This document shows positions 16,703 through 26,367 of a stretch of DNA of 64,000 bases, in pieces. The notes under the pieces were generated by a model. That model searched no databases and had not been told where the DNA came from. It saw nothing but the letters and a program-made list of their open reading frames with translations. Origin of the DNA: Thauera sp. (GTDB taxonomy: Bacteria; Pseudomonadota; Gammaproteobacteria; Burkholderiales; Rhodocyclaceae); the NCBI GenBank assembly GCA_024235615.1, contig JACKMB010000002.1, forward strand, positions 62,001 through 126,000. Direction: 5' to 3'. Position numbers and translations under genes: made by a program. Within the stretch, counting starts at the first letter, position 1, and each line of letters opens with the position of its first letter.

Positions 16703-18163
16703 ATGATCACTGACAAGATCCTCAACTTCATCGACGGCGAATACGTCGCCACCGACAAGTGGTACGAAAACCGCAATCCGATCAACAACAAGGTGATCGG
16801 CATGGTCGCCGAGGCGGGCGAGAAGGAAGTCGACGCCGCCGTCAAGGCCGCCAAGGCCGCGCTGAAGGGCCCCTGGGGTTCGATGTCGCTGCAGAAGCGC
16901 ATCGAGCTGCTCGAGGCGCTGGTGGTCGAGATCAACAACCGCTTCGACGACTTCCTCGAGGCCGAGTGCGCCGACACCGGCAAGCCCAAGAGCATGGCCT
17001 CGCACGTGGACATCCCGCGCGGTGCGGCCAACTTCAAGGTCTTCGCGGACATGGTCAAGAACGTCCCGACCGAGTTCTTCGAGATGAGCACGCCCGACGG
17101 TGGCAAGGCGATCAACTACGGCTATCGTCGCCCGGTCGGCGTCGTCGGCGTGATCTGCCCGTGGAACCTGCCCCTGCTGCTGATGACCTGGAAGGTCGGC
17201 CCGGCGCTGGCCTGCGGCAACACCGTGGTCGTCAAGCCCTCGGAAGACACCCCGCGCACCGCCGCGCTGCTCGGCGAGGTGATGAACAAGGTCGGCATCC
17301 CCAAGGGTGTCTACAACGTGGTCAACGGCTTCGGCGCCAACTCCGCCGGTGCCTTCCTGACCGCCCACCCGGACGTCGACGCGCTCACCTTCACCGGCGA
17401 GACCCGCACCGGCGAGGTCATCATGAAGGCGGCGGCCAACGGCTCGCGCCCCGTGTCGCTGGAGATGGGCGGCAAGAACGCCTCCATCGTGTTCGCCGAC
17501 TGCGACTTCGACAAGGCCATCGAAGGCACCCTGCGCTCCGTGTTCCTGAACTGCGGCCAGGTCTGCCTGGGCACCGAGCGCGTCTACGTCGAGCGTCCGA
17601 TCTTCGACAAGTTCGTCGCCGCCCTCAAGGCCGGCGCCGAAGGCATGAAGATCGGCGTGCCGGATGATCCTGCCGCCAACTTCGGCCCGCTGGTGAGCAA
17701 GAAGCACCAGGAGAAGGTGCTGTCCTACTACAAGGTCGCCGTGGAAGAGGGCGCGACCGTGGTCACCGGCGGTGGCGTGCCCGACATGGCGGGCGAGCTC
17801 GCCGATGGCTGCTGGGTCCAGCCGACCATCTGGACCGGCCTGCCGGAAACCGCCCGCGTGATCAAGGAAGAGATCTTCGGGCCGTGCTGCCACATCGCCC
17901 CCTTCGACACCGAGGACGAAGTGCTGGAGAAGGCCAACGACAACAAGTACGGCCTGGCCTGCGCGATCTGGACGCAGGACGTCTCGCGCGCGCACCGCGT
18001 CGCGCAGAAGATGGAAGTGGGCATCTCCTGGGTGAACAGCTGGTTCCTGCGCGACCTGCGCACCCCCTTCGGTGGCTCCAAGCAGTCGGGCATCGGCCGC
18101 GAGGGCGGTGTGCACTCGCTCGAGTTCTACACCGACCTGAAGAACGTCTGCATCAAGCTGTAA
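16703..18163 (+). CDS. dmpC: 2-hydroxymuconic semialdehyde dehydrogenase
   Basis: Protein of 486 residues of the aldehyde dehydrogenase superfamily. It oxidises the ring-cleavage product to 2-hydroxymuconate with NAD+, entering the 4-oxalocrotonate branch. Catalytic Cys288 is in NCGQVCLGTERV and Glu254 in LEMGGKNA; PWNLPLLLMTWK and FTGETRTG line the cofactor site. GGGAG precedes the ATG at 16703. It follows the dioxygenase by about 140 bp in the same direction. XylG is the TOL equivalent. Confidence 0.94.
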   Translation: MITDKILNFIDGEYVATDKWYENRNPINNKVIGMVAEAGEKEVDAAVKAAKAALKGPWGSMSLQKRIELLEALVVEINNRFDDFLEAECADTGKPKSMASHVDIPRGAANFKVFADMVKNVPTEFFEMSTPDGGKAINYGYRRPVGVVGVICPWNLPLLLMTWKVGPALACGNTVVVKPSEDTPRTAALLGEVMNKVGIPKGVYNVVNGFGANSAGAFLTAHPDVDALTFTGETRTGEVIMKAAANGSRPVSLEMGGKNASIVFADCDFDKAIEGTLRSVFLNCGQVCLGTERVYVERPIFDKFVAALKAGAEGMKIGVPDDPAANFGPLVSKKHQEKVLSYYKVAVEEGATVVTGGGVPDMAGELADGCWVQPTIWTGLPETARVIKEEIFGPCCHIAPFDTEDEVLEKANDNKYGLACAIWTQDVSRAHRVAQKMEVGISWVNSWFLRDLRTPFGGSKQSGIGREGGVHSLEFYTDLKNVCIKL

Positions 18164-18177
18164 TAGGAAGACCGTAC

Positions 18178-18960
18178 ATGGACCAGAAAACCATCGAAGC
18201 CCTGGGCGATTCGCTCTACGACGCGCTCGTCGCGCGCACGCCGATCGCGCCGCTGAGCGCAGCGCATCCCGACATGACGATCGAGGACGCCTACCACGTG
18301 CAGCAGCGCATGATCGCGCGCCGCCTCGAGAAGGGCGACCGCGTGATCGGCAAGAAGATCGGCGTCACCAGCAAGGCGGTGATGAACATGCTGGGCGTGC
18401 ATCAGCCCGACTTCGGCTATCTGCTCGACAGCATGGTCTTCAACGAGGGCGAGTCGGTCGACATGGACACGCTCATTCAGCCCAAGGCCGAGGGCGAGAT
18501 CGCCTTCCTGCTCAAGAAGGACCTGCAGGGCCCGGGCGTGACCGCGGCCGACGTGCTCGCCGCCACCGAAGGCGTGATGGCCTGCTTCGAGATCGTCGAT
18601 TCGCGCATCCAGGACTGGAAGATCAAGATCCAGGACACCGTGGCCGACAACGCCTCGTGCGGCGTGTTCGTGCTCGGCGACCAGCTGGTCGACATCGCCG
18701 ACCTCGACCTCGCGCTCGCCGGCATGGTGCTGGAGAAGAACGGCGAGATCGTCGTCACCGGCGCCGGTGCGGCCACCATGGCCCACCCGGTCAACGCCAT
18801 GGTGTGGCTGGCCAACATGCTCGGCTCGCTCGGCATCGCCCTCAAGGCTGGCGACATCGTGCTCTCCGGCGCGATGGGCGCCATGGTCCCGGTGGCGCGT
18901 GGCGACAACCTGCGCATGACGATCGGCGGCATCGGCGGCTGCTCGGTGCGCTTCGTCTGA
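18178..18960 (+). CDS. dmpE: 2-oxopent-4-enoate (2-hydroxypenta-2,4-dienoate) hydratase
   Basis: Protein of 260 residues of the fumarylacetoacetase-like hydratase/decarboxylase family. It adds water to 2-hydroxypentadienoate, giving 4-hydroxy-2-oxovalerate for the DmpG aldolase. Metal-binding acidic residues are seen in PKAEGEIAFLL and FEIVDSRI. The N terminus (IEDAYHVQQRMIARR) resembles DmpE more than DmpH. It is 14 bp downstream of the dehydrogenase. The paralogue that follows makes swapped labels the main risk, but DmpE-then-DmpH fits both sequences. Confidence 0.88.
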   Translation: MDQKTIEALGDSLYDALVARTPIAPLSAAHPDMTIEDAYHVQQRMIARRLEKGDRVIGKKIGVTSKAVMNMLGVHQPDFGYLLDSMVFNEGESVDMDTLIQPKAEGEIAFLLKKDLQGPGVTAADVLAATEGVMACFEIVDSRIQDWKIKIQDTVADNASCGVFVLGDQLVDIADLDLALAGMVLEKNGEIVVTGAGAATMAHPVNAMVWLANMLGSLGIALKAGDIVLSGAMGAMVPVARGDNLRMTIGGIGGCSVRFV

Positions 18961-19001
18961 TCCGCCCGATCCCCGCCCCCCAATCCAACAGGAAACTTCC
19001 A

Positions 19002-19790
19002 ATGAAACTGAATCAGCAAACCATCGAACAACTCGCCGAACACCTCGAGAACGCCGAGCTGCAGGCCTTCGAAGTGGTGAAGATCACCGAGGCGCATCCC
19101 GACATGGACTGGGACGACGCCTACGCGATCCAGGCCGAGATCCTGCGCCGCAAGCTGGCGCGCGGTAACCGCGTGGTCGGCCTCAAGGCCGGCCTGACCT
19201 CGCGCGGCAAGATGAAGCAGATGGGCGTCGACACCCCGGTGTTCGGCTGGCTCGTCGACTACTTCAGCGTGCCGGATGGCGGCGAGATCAAGACCAGCGA
19301 GCTGATCCACCCGAAGGTCGAGCCCGAGATCGTGTTCGTGACCAAGCGCGCGCTCAAGGGCCCCGGCTGCCACATCGGCGCGGTGCTCGCGGCGACCGAC
19401 TTCGTCATGCCCGGCATCGAGATCATCGATTCGCGCTACAAGGACTTCAAGTTCGACCTCAAGAGCGTGATTGCCGACAACTGCTCGTCGACCCGCTTCG
19501 TGCTCGGCGGCCAGGCCGCGCCGGTGGCCGGCCTGGATCTGCGCACCCTGGGCGTGGTGCTCGAGAAGAACGGCGAGCCGGTGGCGGTCGGTGCCGGCGC
19601 CGCGGTGCTCGGCCACCCGGCGGCGGCGATCGCGGCCCTGGCCAACCACCTCGGCGCGCGCGGCGAGGAGATCCCGGCGGGCACCATGATCCTGTCGGGC
19701 GGCGTCACCGAGGCGGTCGCGGTGCAGGCCGGCGACAGCGTGAACCTGCGCATCCAGTCGCTCGGCAGCGTCAGCACCCGTTTCATCTGA
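19002..19790 (+). CDS. dmpH: 4-oxalocrotonate (2-oxo-3-hexenedioate) decarboxylase
   Basis: Protein of 262 residues, paralogue of the preceding hydratase. It decarboxylates 2-oxo-3-hexenedioate to 2-hydroxypentadienoate, and in known systems forms a complex with the hydratase so the unstable product is channelled. Acidic metal ligands lie in HPKVEPEIVFV and PGIEIIDSRY. Its IKTSELIHPKVEPEI and RGNRVVGLKAGLTS segments are DmpH-like. CAGGAAA precedes the ATG at 19002. XylI is the TOL counterpart. Confidence 0.88.
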   Translation: MKLNQQTIEQLAEHLENAELQAFEVVKITEAHPDMDWDDAYAIQAEILRRKLARGNRVVGLKAGLTSRGKMKQMGVDTPVFGWLVDYFSVPDGGEIKTSELIHPKVEPEIVFVTKRALKGPGCHIGAVLAATDFVMPGIEIIDSRYKDFKFDLKSVIADNCSSTRFVLGGQAAPVAGLDLRTLGVVLEKNGEPVAVGAGAAVLGHPAAAIAALANHLGARGEEIPAGTMILSGGVTEAVAVQAGDSVNLRIQSLGSVSTRFI

Positions 19791-19941
19791 GGCCGCGGCC
19801 TCGTTCCTTCGCGGTCGCCCACGGGCGGCCGCGTTTCGTGTCCCGTCGAGGCGCGTCGCGTGCAGCCGACGGGCGCCCAGGCAGCAAGACGATGCGTCGT
19901 CCAGAAGACGCACGAACCCAATCCACCTTCAAGGAAGAGAC

Positions 19942-21117
19942 ATGATGAAGAACACGTTCAAACTCGCTGGCAACCTCGCCCTGACCCTCGCGCTGGCCGC
20001 CGCCGGCATCGGCGCTGCCAACGCGGCCGACAAGGTCAAGGTCGGCCTGATGCTGCCCTACACCGGCACCTACGCGGCGCTCGGTACCGCGATCACCAAC
20101 GGCTTCAAGCAGTTCGTCGATGAGAACGGCGGCAAGCTCGGCGGCCGCGAGGTCGAATACTTCACCGTCGACGACGAATCCAACCCGGCCAAGGCGACCG
20201 AGAACGCCAAGAAGCTGGTGTCGCGCGACAAGGTCGACGTGCTGGTCGGTACGGTGCACTCCGGGGTCGCGCTCGCCATGGCCAAGGTGGCCCGCGACAC
20301 CAAGACCCTGATGATCGTCCCCAACGCCGGCGCCAACGATCTCACCGGTCCGCTGTGCTCGCCCTATGTGTTCCGCTCCTCCTTCTCGGCCTGGCAGCCG
20401 TCCTACGCCATGGGCGAGGCGCTGGCGAAGAAGGGCGTCAAGAGCGTCGCCACGGTGACCTGGAAGTACTCCTTCGGCGAGGAGTCGGTCGCCGGCTTCA
20501 AGGAGGCCTTCGAGAAGGGCGGCGGCAAGCTCGTCAAGGAAATGACGCTGCCTTTCCCCAACGTCGAGTTCCAGCCCTTCCTCACCGAGATCGCCTCGGC
20601 CAAGCCCGACGCGGTGTTCGTGTTCTTCGCCGGCGCCGGTGCGGCCAAGTTCGTCTCCGACTACGCCGCGGCCGGCCTCAAGAACAGCATCCCGCTGTAC
20701 GGCCCGGGCTTCCTCACCGACGGCAACCTCGGCGCCATGGGCGGCGCGGGCGAGGGCCTGCTCACCACGCTGCATTACGCCGACGGACTCACCAACGCCA
20801 AGGACGCGGCCTTCCGCACCAAGTACGCGCAGACCTACAAGCTGCAGCCCGACGTGTATGCGGTGCAGGGCTACGACGCCGCGCAGATGTACGAGGCCGG
20901 CCTGAAGGCCGCCGGCGGCGATCCGGAGAAGAAGGACGACGTCATCAAGGGCATGGAGTCCGCCAAGATCGACAGCCCGCGCGGCGCCTTCACCCTGTCC
21001 AAGGCGCACAACCCGGTGCAGGACATCTACATGCGCCAGGTCAAGGGTGACCAGAACGTGATGCTCGAGGTCGTCTCCAAGGGCCTCGAGGATCCCGCCC
21101 GCGGCTGCAAGATGTAA
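19942..21117 (+). CDS. Branched-chain-type ABC transporter substrate-binding protein
   Basis: Protein of 391 residues with a Sec signal peptide ending about ANA-28, then a periplasmic binding protein type I fold (VGLMLPYTGTYAALGTAITNG; YKLQPDVYAVQGYDAAQMYEAG). This subgroup (LivK/Peripla_BP_6) often binds aromatic acids rather than amino acids when it sits in aromatic clusters, so benzoate or hydroxybenzoate uptake is inferred. It heads the transporter set SBP-permease-permease-ATPase-ATPase. AAGGAAGAG precedes the ATG. A GC hairpin follows the gene. Confidence 0.88.
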   Translation: MMKNTFKLAGNLALTLALAAAGIGAANAADKVKVGLMLPYTGTYAALGTAITNGFKQFVDENGGKLGGREVEYFTVDDESNPAKATENAKKLVSRDKVDVLVGTVHSGVALAMAKVARDTKTLMIVPNAGANDLTGPLCSPYVFRSSFSAWQPSYAMGEALAKKGVKSVATVTWKYSFGEESVAGFKEAFEKGGGKLVKEMTLPFPNVEFQPFLTEIASAKPDAVFVFFAGAGAAKFVSDYAAAGLKNSIPLYGPGFLTDGNLGAMGGAGEGLLTTLHYADGLTNAKDAAFRTKYAQTYKLQPDVYAVQGYDAAQMYEAGLKAAGGDPEKKDDVIKGMESAKIDSPRGAFTLSKAHNPVQDIYMRQVKGDQNVMLEVVSKGLEDPARGCKM

Positions 21118-21132
21118 GCCCCCGGCCTCGCA

Positions 21133-21155
21133 GGGGCGGCCCGGCGGGTCGCCCC
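21133..21155 (+). other. Intercistronic hairpin after the binding-protein gene
   Basis: GGGGCG (21133-21138) pairs with CGCCCC (21150-21155) around an 11-nt loop, without a T run. Such hairpins commonly protect binding-protein mRNA and lower expression of downstream permeases. Confidence 0.4.
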
Positions 21156-21223
21156 CAAGTCCCGTTTCTTCTTGAACCCTGATCGATCCTGACAGGCGCA
21201 CGCCTGCCGGGAGGGGGAGTGTC

Positions 21224-22090
21224 ATGGATTTCGCAAGCTTTCTGATCCAGACGCTGAACTCGCTGCAGTACGGATTGCTGCTGTTTCTCGTGGCAAGCGG
21301 ACTGACGCTGGTGTTCGGCATCATGGGCATCATCAACCTGGCGCACGGCAGTTTCTACATGATCGGCGCCTACCTCGCCTTCGTGCTCACCAGCGCGACC
21401 GGCAGCCTGGTGCTGGCCATCGTGCTCGGCATCCCGCTGGCGCTGGCCTTCGGCGCCTTCCTGGAGTGGGCGCTGTTCTCCCACCTGTACAAGCGCGACC
21501 ACCTCGAGCAGGTGCTGCTGACCTACGGCCTCATCCTCATCTTCGAGCAGCTGCGCAGCCTGCTCGTCGGTGACGACGTTCACGGGGTGGCGATCCCGGC
21601 CTTCCTCGACGCCTCGATCCAGCTCACCGAGGTCATGAGCTATCCGGTGTACCGGCTGGCCATCTCGGTGATCTGCATCGTGCTCGCGGTCGCGCTCTAC
21701 TACGTCATCCAGCGCACCCGCCTGGGCATGATGATCCGTGCCGGCAACGACGACCGCGGCATGGTCGAGGCGCTCGGCATCAACATCAACATGATCTACC
21801 GCGTCGTGTTCGCGCTCGGTGTCGCGCTCGCCGCGCTCGCCGGCATGCTCGCCGCGCCGATCTCGTCGGTGTTCCCGAACATGGGCAGCCACGTGCTGAT
21901 CATCTCGTTCGTGATCGTGGTCATCGGCGGCATCGGCTCGGTGTGGGGTGCGCTCGTCGCTGCGCTGATCGTCGGCTTCGCCGACACCTTCGGCAAGGTG
22001 CTGGTCCCCGAGCTCTCCGGCATCGTGGTGTATGTGGTCATGGCGGTGGTCCTGCTGTGGCGCCCCGAAGGCATCCTCAAGAAGGGCTGA
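21224..22090 (+). CDS. LivH-type ABC transporter permease
   Basis: Protein of 288 residues, almost wholly hydrophobic with about eight membrane segments. Typical LivH features are the start (LIQTLNSLQYGLLLFLVASGLTLVFGIMGIINLAHGSFY) and the late GGIGSVWGALVAALIVGFADTFGK cytoplasmic loop that contacts the ATPases. It forms the inner-membrane channel with the next gene product. GGGAGGGGGAG precedes the ATG. The gap to the next gene is 4 bp. Substrate is inferred from context only. Confidence 0.9.
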   Translation: MDFASFLIQTLNSLQYGLLLFLVASGLTLVFGIMGIINLAHGSFYMIGAYLAFVLTSATGSLVLAIVLGIPLALAFGAFLEWALFSHLYKRDHLEQVLLTYGLILIFEQLRSLLVGDDVHGVAIPAFLDASIQLTEVMSYPVYRLAISVICIVLAVALYYVIQRTRLGMMIRAGNDDRGMVEALGININMIYRVVFALGVALAALAGMLAAPISSVFPNMGSHVLIISFVIVVIGGIGSVWGALVAALIVGFADTFGKVLVPELSGIVVYVVMAVVLLWRPEGILKKG

Positions 22091-22094
22091 GACC

Positions 22095-23056
22095 ATGAAC
22101 GCAAACGCTTCCCTGATTCCCAAGCTGGTCGCGCTCGCGATCGTGGCCTGCGTGCCGCTGTCGGGCGAGTCCTTCTACATCGAGATCGTCGGCAAGGTGC
22201 TGGTGATGGCGATCTTCGCCATGAGCCTGGACCTGCTGGTGGGCTTCACCGGCCTGGTCAGCTTCGGCCACGCGGCCTACTTCGGCATCGCCGCCTACGC
22301 GGTGGCGATCCTGAGCCCCGAGTACGAGGCGGCCAGCCTGTGGTACGTGCTGCCGGCGTCGGTCGGCCTGTCCGCGCTCGCCGCCTTCGTCATCGGCCTG
22401 TTCGTGCTGCGCACCAAGGGCATCTACTTCATCATGGTGACGCTGGCCTTCGCGCAGATGGCCTACTTCATCTTTCACGATACCCCGCTCGGCGGCGGCT
22501 CGGACGGCAAGTACCTCAACAACAAGCCGTCGGCCTCGATCTTCGGCTGGGAACCGTTCGACCTCACCAACGAAGTGCACATGTTCTACTTCGTGCTCGC
22601 CGTGCTGGTGCTGGTGTACCTGTTCCTCGCCCGTGTGCTGCAGTCGCCCTTCGGCCGCGTGCTGGTGGGCATCAAGAGCAACGAGCACCGCATGCAGTCG
22701 CTCGGCTACCTCACCTTCCGCTACAAGCTCGGCGCCTTCACGCTGGCCGGCGCGCTCGGCGGGCTGGCGGGCTTCCTCTACGCCGTGCTGTTCGGCTTCG
22801 TGACCCCCGAGCTGCTGTCCTGGCACGAGTCGGGCAACGTGCTGCTGATGGTGATCCTGGGTGGCATGGGCAACCTCGCCGGCGCGATCGCCGGGGCCTT
22901 CGCCTTCGAGGCGATGCGCGAGATCTTCGCCGACATCACCAAGTACTGGCAGCTGCTGATGGGCGGCGTGATCGTCGCGGTCGTGCTGTTCCTGCCGGGC
23001 GGGCTGGCCGGCGTTCCGGGCCGCATCAAGCGCGCCCTGCAGGGGGGAGAAGCCAA

Positions 23057-23060
<4 letters not shown>
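22095..23060 (+). CDS. LivM-type ABC transporter permease
   Basis: Protein of 321 residues, second membrane subunit. LivM signatures are FAMSLDLLVGFTGLVSFGHAAYFGIAAY near the N terminus and GGMGNLAGAIAGAFAFEAMRE near the C terminus. It pairs with the LivH-type subunit. Its TGA overlaps the start of the following ATPase gene by an ATGA junction, showing translational coupling. The ATG at 22095 sits 4 bp after the LivH stop. Confidence 0.9.
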
Positions 23061-23822
<762 letters not shown>

Positions 23823-23830
<8 letters not shown>

Positions 23831-24536
23831 CATGCTGCTCGAAGGCAAGGAAATTCATACCTACTACGGTGCGAGCCACATCCTGCACGGCATCGACTTC
23901 AACATCCGCGAAGGCGAGGGCATCGCCCTCATGGGCCGCAACGGCATGGGCAAGTCGACGCTGATCAAGAGCATGCTCGGCATCGTCCGTCCGCGGCACG
24001 GGCGCGTGCTCGTGCGCGGCGACGACTACACCAGGGCACGTACCTTCCAGACCGCGCAGCAGGGCATCGCCTACGTGCCGGAAGGGCGTGGCATCTTCAA
24101 GAGCCTGACGGTGCGCGAGAACCTGCTGATGTCGGCGCGCGCCGGCGTCGATGGTCGCCGCGAGTGGACCTTCGACCGGGTCATGGAGACCTTCCCGCGC
24201 CTGGGCGAACGCATCAACAACGGCGGCTGGCAGCTCTCGGGCGGCGAGCAGCAGATGCTCACCATCGGCCGCGCGCTGATGACCAACCCCGACCTGCTGA
24301 TCCTGGACGAGGCCACGGAAGGTCTCGCGCCGCTGATCGCGATGGAGATCTGGCGCATCGTCAAGGAGATCCGCAGGACCGGCATCGCCACCGTGATCGT
24401 GGACAAGAACCACGGCGCGGTCACCAGCATCTGCGACCGCGCGATGATCCTGGTCAAGGGGCAGGTCGTGTTCGACGGCACGAGCGAAGAGATCCGCGCC
24501 CAGCCCGAGCTGATCCAGAAGCACCTCGGCGTCTAA
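23823..24536 (+). CDS. LivF-type ABC transporter ATP-binding protein
   Basis: Protein of 237 residues. Walker A is GRNGMGKST, the signature is LSGGEQQMLTIGRAL and Walker B is LLILDEATEGLAP. The H-loop position has VIVDKNHGAV, where most LivF proteins have an E-Q-N or E-H sequence followed by a different pattern; the Asn-His pair may keep function. It completes the five-subunit importer. It overlaps the LivG-type gene by 8 bp. Confidence 0.9.
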
Positions 24537-24556
24537 GTCCAAGGAGGAAACCAAGC

Positions 24557-25132
24557 ATGAGCAAAAAGTCGCTGGAAATCATCCATGACGAGCACCGCGC
24601 CCTGGCGGCGATGCTGAGCGGGCTGCGCGGGCTCGTGGCCTCGATCGAGGCGGGCCGGCTGAAGCCCGATTTCGAGCTGATGGCGTCGATGATCGAGTAC
24701 ATCGAGATGGTCCCCGAGAAGGTGCACCACCCCAAGGAGGACACCTATCTCTTCGCCCGCCTGCGCGAGCGCAGCGCCGAGGCGCTGCCGATCATCGAGC
24801 GCCTCGAGGCCGAGCACCGCGAGGGCGATGCGCGCATCGCCGCCTTGCGCAGCGCGCTCGAGGCCTACCGGCGCGAGGGCGAAGCCGGCCTGGCGGGCTT
24901 CCAGGCCGCGCTCAAGACCTACATCGAGCATGAGTGGCAGCACATGAACACCGAGGAGCACCTGATCTTCCCGCTCGCCAGGAAGCACCTGAGCGCGGAG
25001 GACTGGGCGCAGATCGATGCCGCCTTCCTCGCCAACGACAACCCCTGGCAGGGTCCGGCGGGCAAGTACGCGGCGCTGTTCACCCGCATCGTCAACACCG
25101 CCCCGGCGCCGGTCGGGCTGGGCGGCGGCTGA
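24557..25132 (+). CDS. Hemerythrin HHE-domain protein
   Basis: Protein of 191 residues, mostly helical. Candidate di-iron ligands lie in HDEHRAL (N terminus), KVHHPKEDTYLF, EAEHREGD and EHEWQHMNTEEHLIFPL, the order expected for a hemerythrin cation-binding four-helix bundle. Such proteins bind O2, NO or iron, or protect iron enzymes. It is last gene of the transporter operon, 20 bp after the LivF-type gene behind AAGGAGG, and ends before a strong terminator. A link to oxygen supply or protection of the iron dioxygenases is inference from position. Confidence 0.82.
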   Translation: MSKKSLEIIHDEHRALAAMLSGLRGLVASIEAGRLKPDFELMASMIEYIEMVPEKVHHPKEDTYLFARLRERSAEALPIIERLEAEHREGDARIAALRSALEAYRREGEAGLAGFQAALKTYIEHEWQHMNTEEHLIFPLARKHLSAEDWAQIDAAFLANDNPWQGPAGKYAALFTRIVNTAPAPVGLGGG

Positions 25133-25268
25133 GCGCACGCTCCGGCGGCGTTGGCCGCAGGCGCCGCGGCGCCTGGCATCCCTCGCCGCCCCAGGCTCTC
25201 CCTCCCCGAAATCGAGCAGTTCGTCGTGGTTGCCTTCTGCGCGCCCGCGCAGAGGTGATTTCGGGTTT

Positions 25269-25293
25269 GGCCCGCTTCGGCGGGCCTTTTTTT
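25269..25293 (+). terminator. Rho-independent terminator at the end of the catabolic operon
   Basis: GGCCCGC (25269-25275) and GCGGGCC (25280-25286) enclose a stable TTCG tetraloop and are followed by seven T residues. Confidence 0.92.
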
Positions 25294-25333
25294 GTGCTCG
25301 CTCGCCGCGACGTGGCGGCGGGCCGGCGGCGGC

Positions 25334-26046
25334 TCAGTGGCTGGCGGTGGAGGCGTTGTCGAGGCGGACCGACTGCAGCGTCAGGCGGATGTGTTCGCCG
25401 AGCAGGCGGGTGGCGGTGTCGGCGTCGCGCGCCATCGCGGCCTCGAACAGGGCAGCGTGCTCGTCGTGCAGCCGGCGCGTGCCTTCGCTGCGGCGCAGCG
25501 AGAGGTGGCGGTAGCGCTCGGCCTGGTGGTAGAGGATGGACAGGAAGTGCTTGGTCCAGCGCGAGGGGCAGGCGGCGATCAGCACCTCGTGGAAGATGCG
25601 GTTGCGCTCTTCCCACTGCTCGCGGTTGTTGCCCTCGGCGAGCTTCTCCTCTGCGCGGGTGAGGCGGTGGAAGGCGGCGGTGAGCTCGGCCTCCCAGGCG
25701 TCGTCGCCGAGCGCGATCGACTGGCGCAGCGCGCTGCACTCGAGCATCACACGCGTCTCGGTGATGTCGGCGAGGTCCTCGAGCGAAACCGGGGCGACGC
25801 GAAAGCCGCGCTGGCCCTGCGACACCACCAGTGCATCGGAGGTGAGCAGCGAGAGCGCCTCGCGCAGCGTCGCCCCGCCGACGCCGTAGTCGTTCTTGAT
25901 GTGCTCGATGCGCAGCTTCTCGCCCGGCGACAGGCGGCCCTCGATGATGTTGCGGCGCAGGCTGCGGTAGGCGGCCTCGACCAGCGTCTTCGGTTCGGCG
26001 ACCTCGGTTTCTTGGCGGACTGCGTAGGGGGCGAGGTGTGGAGCAT
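25334..26046 (-). CDS. GntR-family regulator with FCD domain, N terminus frameshifted or miscalled
   Basis: The main frame encodes a winged HTH (LRRNIIEGRLSPGEKLRIEHIK, TLREALSLLTSDALV, QGQRGFRV) and an FCD domain, closely similar to the regulator at 171-890. That frame is open back to a stop at 26104-26102 but has no ATG, GTG or TTG upstream of the HTH. The ATG at 26046 is one base out of frame: one extra base between 26046 and about 26010, for example in the C run near 26027-26031, would join it to the HTH frame. So this is a frameshifted gene, a sequencing error or a rare start codon. An internal GTG at 25828 would lose the HTH. It probably regulates the adjacent catabolic operons. Confidence 0.7.
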
Positions 26047-26139
26047 GATGTGCGCGACGACTGCGAGGAAGGGAGGAAAGGCGAGGCCGGTGAAGACCCG
26101 TTTAATGTAGCCGCAGCCTCGACGGCTCACAAGAAAAAT

Positions 26140-26212
26140 ATCGAGAAACGACCTGAAATACGGCTCGTGCGCAGCGCTTCGGCGTAGTCGCCGAGCATCG
26201 AGAAATGCTCGG
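26140..26212. promoter_or_regulatory. ATCGAGAAA repeats and inverted repeat between gntR-like and hbd genes
   Basis: ATCGAGAAA occurs at 26140-26148 and 26197-26205. The second lies across a perfect inverted repeat, CCGAGCAT (26191-26198) and ATGCTCGG (26205-26212). The rest of the 26047-26367 gap shows no gene and no convincing core promoter. Confidence 0.35.
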
Positions 26213-26367
26213 GCGGCGGGTCCTGCAAGCCACCCCGCTGCGCCGCCGCTTCATGCTGGCACCCCCCTGCGGAATCCGCTAAAGTCTCCCGCGCATACGC
26301 AGCGGTATGGAGACCGTCGTCCGGCGGCCGCTGTGTCGACCAAAATCCTGTTCGGAGAGCGAAGGCG

